Source of the DNA: Magnetospirillum sp.
GTDB taxonomy: Bacteria; Pseudomonadota; Alphaproteobacteria; Rhodospirillales; Magnetospirillaceae
Direction: 5' to 3'
Length of the DNA stretch: 10,000 nucleotides
Assembly: GCA_020217035.1 (NCBI GenBank)
Contig: JAIWOG010000191.1
Location: 1-10,000 of the forward strand
Shown here: positions 1 through 6,177 of the stretch, one piece after another
Position numbering within the stretch: position 1 is the stretch's first letter
Layout of the letters: each line of letters starts with the position of its first letter
Translations under genes and position numbers: made by a program
Notes under the pieces: model-generated
Told to the model about the DNA's origin: nothing
Seen by the model: only the letters and a program-made list of their open reading frames with translations
Database searches by the model: none

Positions 1-777
1 GTCCAGGATCTGCGCCATGTTGCGGTCACGCCAGCCCGAGGTGTCGCCACCGAACACCACGCCGACGATGCGTTTGCCGTCGCGCTTGGCCGAGGCGATC
101 AGGTTGAAGCCCGAGGCGTTGATGTAGCCGGTCTTGATGCCGTCGGCGCCTTGATAGCGCAGCATCAGGCGGTTGTGGGTGGAGATGGGCTGTCCCTTCC
201 ACCGGAACTGCTGGGTCGAGAAATAATGGTAGTACTTGGCGTGGTGCTTGATCAGGGCGCGGGCCAAGGTGGCCTGGTCGCGGGGGGTGGAAACCTGGCC
301 GGGATCGGGCAGGCCCGAGGCGTTGCGGTAGGTGGTCGCCGCCATGCCCAGTTGGCGGGCCTTCCTGGTCATCATGTCGGCGAAGTCGTCTTCGCTGCCG
401 CCCAGGGCTTCGGCCACCACCACGGCCACGTCGTTGGCCGACTTGGTCACCAATGACAACACGGCGTCTTCGACGTCGATGCGTTCGCCGACGCGCAGGT
501 TCAGCTTGGACGGCGACTGCCGGGTGGCGTGGGCCGACACCGGCAGACGGGAATTCAAGGTCAGCTTGCCTTGGTCAAGGGCGTCGAACAGCAGGTAAAG
601 GGTCATCACCTTGGTCAGGGACGCCGGATAGGACCGGCGGTCGGGGTTGACCGCATAAAGCACGTTGCCGTTGTCGGCGTCGACGACGATCGAGGCATAG
701 CGGCTTTCCTTGGCGGCCTGGGCGGTGGGCGCGGCCACCACCAGGGCAAGGGCCAGCAGCAAGGCGCGGCTCAGCAT
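1..777 (-). CDS. D-alanyl-D-alanine carboxypeptidase (peptidase S11, PBP5/6-like), C-terminally truncated by window edge
   Basis: Penicillin-binding-protein-type serine DD-carboxypeptidase, which removes the terminal D-Ala from peptidoglycan pentapeptides in the periplasm. The frame is open for 259 codons from the ATG at 777 to the left edge, so the C-terminal end is missing. All three active-site motifs are visible: SLTK at residues 53-56 (nucleophile Ser53, Lys56), SAN at 113-115 and KTG at 215-217. Residues 1-21 form a signal peptide (MLSRALLLALALVVAAPTAQ, then A). A GCCGGA stretch just before the ATG is a modest ribosome site. An in-frame TTG at 798 would add seven residues but is less likely. 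The gene is divergent from the lipoprotein gene at 979, with about 200 bp between them. The family call is firm; which paralogue (DacA/DacC/DacF type) cannot be settled without the C-terminal domain. Confidence 0.93.
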   Translation of the reverse strand, partial: MLSRALLLALALVVAAPTAQAAKESRYASIVVDADNGNVLYAVNPDRRSYPASLTKVMTLYLLFDALDQGKLTLNSRLPVSAHATRQSPSKLNLRVGERIDVEDAVLSLVTKSANDVAVVVAEALGGSEDDFADMMTRKARQLGMAATTYRNASGLPDPGQVSTPRDQATLARALIKHHAKYYHYFSTQQFRWKGQPISTHNRLMLRYQGADGIKTGYINASGFNLIASAKRDGKRIVGVVFGGDTSGWRDRNMAQILD

Positions 778-920
778 TCCGGCGAGATGACGGGTCAAGG
801 GCAACTGTCCGACCTTCCCTTCCTGACGGGTTTCCTTAAGAATCCGTCGAAGACCTTAAAGAAATCACAATTTCATGTCTACTTTCCCGGACCATGCTTG
901 AACATTTCCAACATCGCGTG

Positions 921-950
921 TTGGTGGTGGGCAAGGATTGGGCGTATAAA
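921..950 (+). promoter_or_regulatory. possible promoter of the lipoprotein gene
   Basis: TATAAA at 945-950 matches the -10 consensus at five of six positions. It is preceded by TTGGTG (921-926, three of six) at an 18-bp spacing, giving a predicted leader of about 20 nt. The rest of the 778-978 divergent intergenic region holds an AT-richer patch (about 836-895) that could carry the promoter of the minus-strand carboxypeptidase, but I see no convincing pair of boxes there. Confidence 0.3.
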
Positions 951-978
951 ACCGGCGCGAACGCGAAAGGAAGCCAGC

Positions 979-1641
979 ATGCGATATGGATTTGGCGTCA
1001 TTGTCGGAACCCTGGCCTTGGCCGGCTGCACCTATGGCGGAGGTGACATGGGCGATCCGGCCACCCGCAAGTTCCATTGGTTTTCCTATGTGGCGGGCGA
1101 CGACATCAAGGCGTCGTGCCAGCCGGGCAGCCCCGACCGTTTTCGACTGGTCTATAACGGTCGCTATGACCAGCAATTGCGCCTGTACGACCTGGATTCC
1201 GTGCGCCACCTGCTGATCGCCAAGGTCACCAAGCCGGCCAATGTCAGCCGGGTCAGCGGCGACGACCTGCTGGCGCCCTGGCGTGCCGAGGAAGCCAAGA
1301 CCCCGCTGGATCAGCCCGCCTATGACGCCATGGTGGCGTCCTTCGCCGCTGCCGGAATGTTCGGGCCGCCGGCCGTGGGGCGCGAGCTGCCGTCCCATGG
1401 TTTCCACTGGGCGGCGGCCAGTTGCAAGGACGGGCAATTCCGCTTCACCGGCTGGGTCTATCCCGAAACCGACCTGATGGCGCTGCCTTTCGTCGCCCCG
1501 GTTTTGGCCGCCGACGGAACCGGTGTCGCCCTCAATCCCCCATGCCCCATCGCCTTCGACCCGCAATACGAAGACAATTTGAAACGCGGTCTGGTCACTT
1601 CGTTCAACTTGAAGGTGGGCAAGGACGGGATGGTGCGCTGA
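979..1641 (+). CDS. uncharacterised lipoprotein
   Basis: A 220-residue protein with a typical lipoprotein signal: a short charged start, a hydrophobic stretch, and the lipobox LAGC with Cys17 as the predicted lipidated residue. It should therefore be exported, cut by signal peptidase II and anchored to a membrane facing the periplasm. The ATG at 979 is chosen because AAAGGAAG (966-973) lies at the right distance and because it places the lipobox correctly; the open frame continues upstream but without signal-like sequence. The mature part has three further cysteines (in SCQPG, SCKDG and PPCPI), which could form a disulphide. It is rich in aromatic and acidic residues and shows no motif that I recognise. 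The stop is followed by about 185 bp before the phasin gene. No function can be assigned; the gene itself looks real from its start signals and GC-biased third positions. Confidence 0.8.
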   Translation: MRYGFGVIVGTLALAGCTYGGGDMGDPATRKFHWFSYVAGDDIKASCQPGSPDRFRLVYNGRYDQQLRLYDLDSVRHLLIAKVTKPANVSRVSGDDLLAPWRAEEAKTPLDQPAYDAMVASFAAAGMFGPPAVGRELPSHGFHWAAASCKDGQFRFTGWVYPETDLMALPFVAPVLAADGTGVALNPPCPIAFDPQYEDNLKRGLVTSFNLKVGKDGMVR

Positions 1642-1654
1642 CCTGTTACGGTTT

Positions 1655-1730
1655 TGCTGCGGTGCACAATTGTCCTTGACTTGCGTGTGGGAAAGTACCC
1701 AGACTGCGCATATCGCGTCGCAGCATGCGC
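1655..1730 (+). promoter_or_regulatory. putative phasin promoter/operator region
   Basis: TTGACT at 1676-1681 is a good -35 candidate, but no good -10 lies 16-18 bp downstream (CCAGAC at 17 bp; TACCCA at 14 bp). Around it are TGC-rich tracts: TTGCTGCGGTGCAC (1654-1667), an ACAATTGT palindrome (1666-1673), and an inverted repeat GCGCAT (1706-1711) / ATGCGC (1725-1730). PhaR, the PHA-responsive repressor of phasin genes in several alphaproteobacteria, is known to bind TGC-rich motifs, so an operator here is plausible but unproven. The region 1642-1825 carries no gene that I can see. Confidence 0.25.
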
Positions 1731-1825
1731 CCGTTCGGCATGTCCGCCGTCCATGGCCTGTCACCCGAGCCCCGACCGGTGGGCGGCGACGCCTTTGGAC
1801 ACCCAAGCACAAGGAAGCTCCGCCG

Positions 1826-2506
1826 ATGACCGCTGCCGAGACCCCCGCCAAGCCTGCCGCCAAGCCTGCCGCCAAGACCGCCGCCAAGAAGAGCCCGGCC
1901 AAGCCCGTGGTCAAGCCCGCCGCCGCCAAGGCCGCCGTGGCCCAGCCCGCCCCGGCCGCTATTGTCGAGACCGCCGTCGTCGAGACCACCGTCGTCGAGA
2001 CGGCTCCGGTCATCGAGACTGTTGCGGTTGTGGCCGAGCCGATCGCCACCCCCGCTACCGCCACCCCCGCTGCCGCCGCCCCCGCCGCCGCTCCGGCCGT
2101 GGTGGCCGCTGTCGCCGCGGTGCCGTCGCTGGACCTGATCGGCGACAAGGCGCTGAAGTCCTATGAAGAGGCTTCGGCCGTGGCCAAGGATGCGCTGGAT
2201 GCCGTGGTCGCCTCGTCCGAGGTGCTGACCCAGGGGCTGCAATATCTGGGCGACACCGTCTATGGCCTGACCCAGCAAAGCATCGACGACGGCATCGAGG
2301 CCGGCAAGCAGATCCTGGCCGCCAAGACCTTCCGCGAATTGGTGGACCTGCAATCCAGCCTGGCCAAGACCCAGTTGGACCGCCTGCTGGCCGAAGCGCC
2401 GCGTCTGGGCGACCTGTCGGTCAAGCTGGTGGAAGACACCGTGGCGCCGTTGTCGGCCAGCCTGAACGCCGCTGTCGACAAGATGGTCAAGTCCGCCGCC
2501 GCCTAA
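1826..2506 (+). CDS. phasin family protein with lysine/alanine-rich N-terminus
   Basis: Phasins coat polyhydroxyalkanoate (PHA) granules and control granule size and number. The 226-residue product has three parts. Residues 1-45 are Ala/Lys/Pro-rich with repeated AAKPAAK-type units and resemble histone H1-like tails. Residues 46-100 are a low-complexity linker with four pentads of the VVET(A/T) type (46-65) followed by an Ala/Pro/Thr stretch. Residues 101-226 are a helical, amphipathic domain typical of the phasin_2 family, with regular heptad-like hydrophobic spacing (for example GLTQQSIDDGIEAGKQILAAK). The start is supported by AAGGAAG at 1811-1817. The gene is followed by an inverted-repeat element that begins at the stop codon, then a strong terminator, then clpS. 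In Pseudomonas PhaF a comparable Lys/Ala repeat is C-terminal and binds DNA; a DNA-binding role here is inference. Identity as a phasin is likely; the partner synthase is not in the window. Confidence 0.85.
   Translation: MTAAETPAKPAAKPAAKTAAKKSPAKPVVKPAAAKAAVAQPAPAAIVETAVVETTVVETAPVIETVAVVAEPIATPATATPAAAAPAAAPAVVAAVAAVPSLDLIGDKALKSYEEASAVAKDALDAVVASSEVLTQGLQYLGDTVYGLTQQSIDDGIEAGKQILAAKTFRELVDLQSSLAKTQLDRLLAEAPRLGDLSVKLVEDTVAPLSASLNAAVDKMVKSAAA
1847..1882 (+). repeat. 12-bp tandem repeat in the phasin coding sequence
   Basis: Two exact copies of GCCAAGCCTGCC (1847-1858 and 1859-1870) and a third variant GCCAAGACCGCC (1871-1882). They encode AKPA AKPA AKTA in the basic N-terminal segment. Copy number could vary by slippage between strains. 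Confidence 0.85.
1961..2020 (+). repeat. 15-bp imperfect tandem repeat in the phasin linker
   Basis: Four units starting at 1961, 1976, 1991 and 2006. The first three share the core GTCGAGAC and encode IVETA, VVETT and VVETA; the fourth (PVIET) is diverged. The array encodes acidic linker pentads between the basic segment and the phasin domain. Confidence 0.8.
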
Positions 2507-2515
2507 TACCATATC

Positions 2516-2539
2516 CCGCTGATCGTAACCGATCAGCGG
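2516..2539. repeat. perfect 10-bp inverted repeat (left hairpin of the element)
   Basis: CCGCTGATCG at 2516-2525 and its exact complement at 2530-2539, with loop TAAC. No T-run follows, so it is not a classical intrinsic terminator. It lies 10 nt beyond the phasin stop and could protect that mRNA's 3' end. Confidence 0.85.
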
Positions 2540-2614
2540 CGCCTTCAAGCGGCGGGCGCATCCCTCCGGCATGCTTGCCTGCCACGGCATAAGCCGCGCG
2601 GCGCTTTGCGCCTA

Positions 2615-2651
2615 ACCAAATCCCGATGAGTCGAACTCACCGGGATTTGGT
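2615..2651. repeat. 37-nt near-perfect hairpin (right end of the element)
   Basis: An 11-bp outer stem (ACCAAATCCCG at 2615-2625 with its complement at 2641-2651), one A/C mismatch, then a 5-bp inner stem (TGAGT 2627-2631 / ACTCA 2635-2639) closed by loop CGA. The right arm is also the right terminal repeat of the element, so it could pair either locally or with the left terminus. Confidence 0.85.
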
Positions 2652-2681
2652 ATAAGCCGGTTCGTGCACCATCGTCACCGG

Positions 2682-2716
2682 ACGGCCCGATGCCCCGCAT
2701 CGGGCCGTTTTCTTTT
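2682..2716 (+). terminator. strong Rho-independent terminator between phasin and clpS
   Basis: A perfect 12-bp GC-rich stem (ACGGCCCGATGC at 2682-2693 and its complement at 2697-2708) with loop CCC, followed by a T-rich tail TTTTCTTTT (2708-2716). It most likely ends the phasin transcript, from which it is separated by the inverted-repeat element, and insulates clpS. Confidence 0.9.
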
Positions 2717-2760
2717 GGTCTCGGGCAAAGACCCCCTTTTCGGATTGCGGATTTGACCAA

Positions 2761-2766
2761 TATGAT
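2761..2766 (+). promoter_or_regulatory. possible -10 box for clpS
   Basis: TATGAT (five of six to the -10 consensus) lies about 40 nt before the clpS start and downstream of the terminator. No convincing -35 is found 16-18 bp upstream (TTTTCG/TTTCGG), so assignment to a particular sigma factor is not possible. Confidence 0.3.
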
Positions 2767-2803
2767 AGGCGTGTACCAGTGGACAGCCACCGCTTGCGAG
2801 ATC

Positions 2804-3136
2804 ATGAGCGACCATAACGACGACAAGAAGGGCGGCGACGGCAATCAGACCGGCGTGGTCATCAAGACCCGCCCGAAGACCAAGAAGCCCTCGATGTACA
2901 AGGTGCTGATGCTGAACGACGACTACACGCCGATGGAGTTCGTCGTCCACGTGCTCGAGCACTTCTTCAATAAGTCGCGCGAGGATGCGACGCGCATCAT
3001 GCTGCACGTGCATACCCGTGGCGTCGGTGTTTGTGGCGTTTACACCTATGAAGTGGCGGAAACCAAGGTAACCCAGGTGATGGACCTGGCCCGGCAGAAC
3101 CAGCATCCGCTGCAGTGCACGATCGAGAAGGACTAG
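2804..3136 (+). CDS. clpS: ATP-dependent Clp protease adaptor ClpS
   Basis: ClpS binds proteins with bulky hydrophobic N-terminal residues (the bacterial N-end rule) and delivers them to the ClpA N-domain for degradation by ClpAP in the cytoplasm. The 110-residue product has a hydrophilic N-terminal extension (about residues 1-28, rich in Asp, Lys and Gly), which in this family enters the ClpA pore, followed by the ClpS core. The N-degron pocket residues are recognisable: N38, D39, D40, T42 and M44 in [10 protein letters not shown], and H70 in LHVHTRG, matching the E. coli N34/D35/D36/T38/M40 and H66 set. The conserved CGV and EVAETK segments are intact. ATG 2804 is chosen over the in-frame ATGs at 2690 and 2762 because the upstream extension is not family-like and the first lies inside the terminator stem; the ribosome site is weak (GCGAG). 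clpA follows after 27 bp. Confidence 0.97.
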   Translation: MSDHNDDKKGGDGNQTGVVIKTRPKTKKPSMYKVLMLNDDYTPMEFVVHVLEHFFNKSREDATRIMLHVHTRGVGVCGVYTYEVAETKVTQVMDLARQNQHPLQCTIEKD

Positions 3137-3163
3137 CTGTTCCCACAATAAGGAGAGGGCCGC

Positions 3164-5470
3164 ATGCTGTCGCAAAACCTGGAACAAAGCCTGCGCCGCG
3201 CCTTGGCCCTGGCGGCGGAACGCCACCACGAATACGCCACCTTGGAACACTTGCTGCTGGCGTTGTGTGAAGACAACGACGCGGTGGCGGTGATGCGGGC
3301 GTGCAACGTCGATCTGGATCGCCTGAGCGGCGATTTGCGCGACTTCATCGACAATTCCCTGAAGGACCTGGTCGGCGAAAAACTGGCCGAGCCCAAGCCC
3401 ACCGCCGGTTTCCAGCGGGTGGTGCAACGCGCCGCCATCCACGTGCAATCCTCGGGTCGCGAGGAAGTCACCGGCGCCAACGTCATCGTCGCGCTGTTCT
3501 CGGAACGGGAAAGCCACGCCGTCTATTACCTGCAAACCCAGGACATGACCCGGCTGGACGCCGTCAACTACATCAGCCACGGCGTCGCCAAGGCGCCGGG
3601 GCGCAGCCAAAGCCGGACCGTGCACGGCGCCGACGAGGAAGCCAATGCCGAGAAGGTGGTGAAAAAGGGCCAAGAGGCGCTGAACGCTTACTGCGTCGAC
3701 CTGAACAAGAAGGCGCGTGACGGCAAGATCGACCCCTTGATCGGCCGCGAGGCCGAGATCGAACGCACCATCCAGATCTTGTGCCGCCGCTCCAAGAACA
3801 ACCCGCTTTACGTGGGCGATCCCGGCGTCGGCAAGACCGCCATCGCCGAGGGGTTGGCACTGCGCATCGTCAAGGGCGAAGTGCCCGACGTGCTGCGCGG
3901 CGCCACCATCTTCTCGCTGGACATGGGCACGCTGCTGGCCGGCACCCGCTATCGCGGCGATTTCGAGGAGCGCCTCAAGGCAGTGGTCTCCGAGTTGGAG
4001 AACTTCCCCGGCGCCATCATGTTCATCGACGAAATCCACACGGTGATCGGCGCCGGCGCCACCTCGGGCGGCTCCATGGACGCCTCGAACCTGCTGAAGC
4101 CGGCCCTGGCGGCGGGCTCGCTGCGTTGCATCGGCTCGACCACCTACAAGGAATACCGCAACCATTTCGAAAAGGACCGCGCCCTGGTGCGCCGTTTCCA
4201 GAAGATCGACGTCAACGAGCCGTCGGTCGAGGATTCCATCAAGATCCTGAACGGCATCAAGGTCTATTACGAGAACCACCACCATGTGAAGTACACCGCC
4301 GATGCCATCAAGGCGGCGGTGGAACTGGCGGCCAAGTACATCACCGACCGCAAGCTGCCGGACAAGGCCATCGACGTCATCGACGAAGTGGGCGCCGCCC
4401 GCATGCTGCTGCCCGAATCCAAACGCCGCAAGACGGTGACGGTCAAGGATGTGGAAGAAATCGTCGCCAAGATCGCCCGCATCCCCCCCAAGTCGGTGTC
4501 CACCAACGACGTGGAAGCGTTGCGCAATCTGGAACGCGACCTGAAGACCATGGTTTATGGCCAGGACAAGGCGATCGAAGCCCTGGCGTCGGCCATCAAG
4601 CTGGCGCGTGCCGGCCTGCGCGAACCGGAAAAGCCCATCGGCTGCTACCTGTTTTCCGGCCCCACCGGCGTCGGCAAGACCGAGGTGGCGCGCCAATTGG
4701 CCCGCATCCTGGGTATCGAACTGACCCGCTTCGACATGTCCGAATACATGGAACGCCATTCGGTGTCGCGTCTGATCGGTGCGCCGCCCGGCTATGTGGG
4801 CTTCGACCAGGGCGGATTGCTGACCGACGCGGTGGACCAGCATCCCCATTGCGTGCTGCTGCTGGACGAGATCGAAAAGGCTCATCCCGACCTGTTCAAC
4901 ATCTTGTTGCAGGTCATGGACCACGGCCGCCTGACCGACAACAACGGCAAGAACGTCGACTTCCGCAACGTCATCCTGATCATGACCACCAATGCCGGGG
5001 CCGCCGACATGGCGAGGCCCGCCATCGGTTTCGAGCGCGAAATGCGCACCGACGAGGACCAGGAGGCGATCCAGCGCATGTTCAGCCCGGAATTCCGCAA
5101 CCGCCTGGATTCGGTCATCCCCTTCGCCAACCTGCCTACCGAGGTGGTGGCCCAGGTGGTGGACAAGTTCGTCATGCAACTGGAAACCCAGCTTGGCGAC
5201 CGCGATGTCCACATCGAGCTGAGCGATGCCGCCCGCCAATGGCTGGTCAAAAAGGGCTACGACCGCGCTTTCGGCGCCCGTCCCCTGGGCCGGGTCATCC
5301 AGGAACACATCAAGAAGCCGCTGGCCGAGGAACTGCTGTTCGGAAGACTGTCGAAGGGCGGCTTGGTCAAGGTGGATGTGGGCGAGGACGGCAAGCTGTC
5401 CTTCGTCATCGAAGCCGCTCCCGGCAAGCCGGAAAAGTCAGAGAAGGTGGCGGAACTGGTGGAGCAGTGA
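3164..5470 (+). CDS. clpA: ATP-dependent Clp protease ATP-binding subunit ClpA
   Basis: Hexameric AAA+ unfoldase that feeds substrates, including those brought by ClpS, to the ClpP peptidase. The product is 768 residues, close to the E. coli length. In order: Clp N-domain (about 1-145, the ClpS docking site); D1 with Walker A GDPGVGKT (218-225), pore-loop Tyr263 (TRYRGDFE) and Walker B Asp289/Glu290 (FIDEIH); D2 with Walker A GPTGVGKT (499-506), pore-loop Tyr544 (PPGYVGF) and Walker B Asp568/Glu569 (LLDEIEKAH); and a sensor-2 region ([17 protein letters not shown]). An IGF tripeptide at 621-623 sits where ClpA carries its ClpP-binding IG(L/F) loop, which distinguishes it from ClpB. There is no long coiled-coil middle domain, again unlike ClpB. 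The C-terminal tail is rich in Lys and Glu. A perfect AAGGAGAGG (3150-3158) precedes the ATG. The stop overlaps the next gene's GTG start. clpP is not in the window. Confidence 0.98.
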   Translation: MLSQNLEQSLRRALALAAERHHEYATLEHLLLALCEDNDAVAVMRACNVDLDRLSGDLRDFIDNSLKDLVGEKLAEPKPTAGFQRVVQRAAIHVQSSGREEVTGANVIVALFSERESHAVYYLQTQDMTRLDAVNYISHGVAKAPGRSQSRTVHGADEEANAEKVVKKGQEALNAYCVDLNKKARDGKIDPLIGREAEIERTIQILCRRSKNNPLYVGDPGVGKTAIAEGLALRIVKGEVPDVLRGATIFSLDMGTLLAGTRYRGDFEERLKAVVSELENFPGAIMFIDEIHTVIGAGATSGGSMDASNLLKPALAAGSLRCIGSTTYKEYRNHFEKDRALVRRFQKIDVNEPSVEDSIKILNGIKVYYENHHHVKYTADAIKAAVELAAKYITDRKLPDKAIDVIDEVGAARMLLPESKRRKTVTVKDVEEIVAKIARIPPKSVSTNDVEALRNLERDLKTMVYGQDKAIEALASAIKLARAGLREPEKPIGCYLFSGPTGVGKTEVARQLARILGIELTRFDMSEYMERHSVSRLIGAPPGYVGFDQGGLLTDAVDQHPHCVLLLDEIEKAHPDLFNILLQVMDHGRLTDNNGKNVDFRNVILIMTTNAGAADMARPAIGFEREMRTDEDQEAIQRMFSPEFRNRLDSVIPFANLPTEVVAQVVDKFVMQLETQLGDRDVHIELSDAARQWLVKKGYDRAFGARPLGRVIQEHIKKPLAEELLFGRLSKGGLVKVDVGEDGKLSFVIEAAPGKPEKSEKVAELVEQ

Positions 5471-6147
5471 GCCCAGAGGACATCGAAGCCCGCGTCCTTT
5501 ACAAGGACCAGGACGTCATCGTCCTGGACAAGCCGGCGGGGCTGGCGGTTCATGCCGGCCCCAATTCCCCCGACCATCTGGAAAAGTACCTGGACGCGTT
5601 GAAATACGGCTGGAGCCAGGCCCCGCGCCTGGCCCACCGGTTGGACCGCGACACCTCGGGCTGCCTGCTGCTGGGGCGCCACGACAAATCCATCAAGCGG
5701 TTGGGCAAGATGTTCATGCAGGGCCGTATCGAGAAAGCCTATTGGACGGTGGTCCATGGCGGACCGGCTGCCGACGAAGGGGTGGTGGACGCGTCGATCC
5801 TGAAGATCACCGGCAAGGGCGGCTGGCGCATCGTCGTCGATGCCAAGGGCCAGCCCGCCGTCACCCAATGGCGGGTTCTGGGGCGGGGTGACGGGCTTGC
5901 CTGGATCGAATGCGTACCCAAGACCGGACGCACCCATCAGATCCGCGTCCACATGAAGCATCTGGGCTGTCCGGTGCGCGGCGATTGTTATTACGGCCCC
6001 GATCCCAGCCCAGGCCAGATGCTGCATCTGCAATCGCGCAGCATCGGCGTGCCGCCGCTGTCGTCGGGCAAGGACTGGATCAGGGTCCAGGCACCGCCGC
6101 CGCCGCACATGGTTCAGGCCCTGTTCATCTGCGGCTGGCAATCTTAA
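5467..6147 (+). CDS. RluA-family RNA pseudouridine synthase
   Basis: Converts specific uridines in rRNA or tRNA to pseudouridine. The 226-residue product starts directly in the catalytic domain, with no N-terminal S4 domain, like E. coli RluA or TruC. The signature HRLDRDTSG (57-65) carries the expected catalytic Asp60. KTGRTHQIRVH (152-162) is the second hallmark of the family, and early LDKPAGLAVH is typical. The start is a GTG at 5467 that shares bases with the clpA TGA (GTGA overlap) and is preceded by GGTGGAG in the clpA end; there is no ATG near the domain start. The arrangement suggests translational coupling to clpA. The RNA target cannot be told from the sequence. Confidence 0.92.
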   Translation: MSPEDIEARVLYKDQDVIVLDKPAGLAVHAGPNSPDHLEKYLDALKYGWSQAPRLAHRLDRDTSGCLLLGRHDKSIKRLGKMFMQGRIEKAYWTVVHGGPAADEGVVDASILKITGKGGWRIVVDAKGQPAVTQWRVLGRGDGLAWIECVPKTGRTHQIRVHMKHLGCPVRGDCYYGPDPSPGQMLHLQSRSIGVPPLSSGKDWIRVQAPPPPHMVQALFICGWQS

Positions 6148-6177
6148 TCTGTTTTCCGCCACTGACAGGGGGCCGGC

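Larger units (their letters stand above)
2506..2653. mobile_element. MITE-like intergenic element with terminal inverted repeats
   Basis: The ends are 13-bp inverted repeats: ATACCATATCCCG at 2506-2518, and at 2641-2653 the reverse complement of ATACCAAATCCCG (12 of 13 match). The flanking or included TA dinucleotides (2507-2508 and 2651-2652) could be a two-base target duplication of the kind made by IS630/Tc1-type transposases. The interior is GC-rich, has no coding potential that I believe, and contains two strong hairpins (2516-2539 and 2615-2651) plus smaller ones such as GGCGC-TTT-GCGCC (2600-2612). The left end overlaps the phasin stop codon. The alternative is a non-mobile structured repeat (REP/BIME-like). 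No transposase is present, so any movement would have to be in trans. Confidence 0.6.

Noticed and set aside
838..862. Two TTAA motifs resembling a CtrA site in the carboxypeptidase upstream region
   Set aside because: The spacing is about 16 bases, not the 7 required by the TTAA-N7-TTAA consensus.
1676..1704. Heat-shock (RpoH-type) promoter before the phasin gene
   Set aside because: CTTGACT fits the -35 loosely but the downstream CCCAGACT is a poor -10; evidence too weak to name the sigma factor.
1847..2020. Short tandem repeats considered as a CRISPR-like array
   Set aside because: Units are 12 and 15 bp, contiguous without spacers, and in frame within a coding gene.
1646..2590. Minus-strand open frame with Gly-rich repeats starting in the inverted-repeat element
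   Set aside because: The Gly repeats are the antisense of the phasin Ala/Pro/Val repeats; no ribosome site or domain supports it.
2690..2803. Upstream in-frame start extending ClpS by 38 residues
   Set aside because: The ATG at 2690 lies inside the terminator stem, the extra residues are unlike ClpS, and a -10-like box lies between it and the chosen start.
2675..5308. 877-codon open frame on the minus strand opposite clpA
   Set aside because: It is the antisense shadow of a certain clpA/clpS; rich in His, Gly, Asp and Gln with no domain, as expected from GC-rich codon bias.
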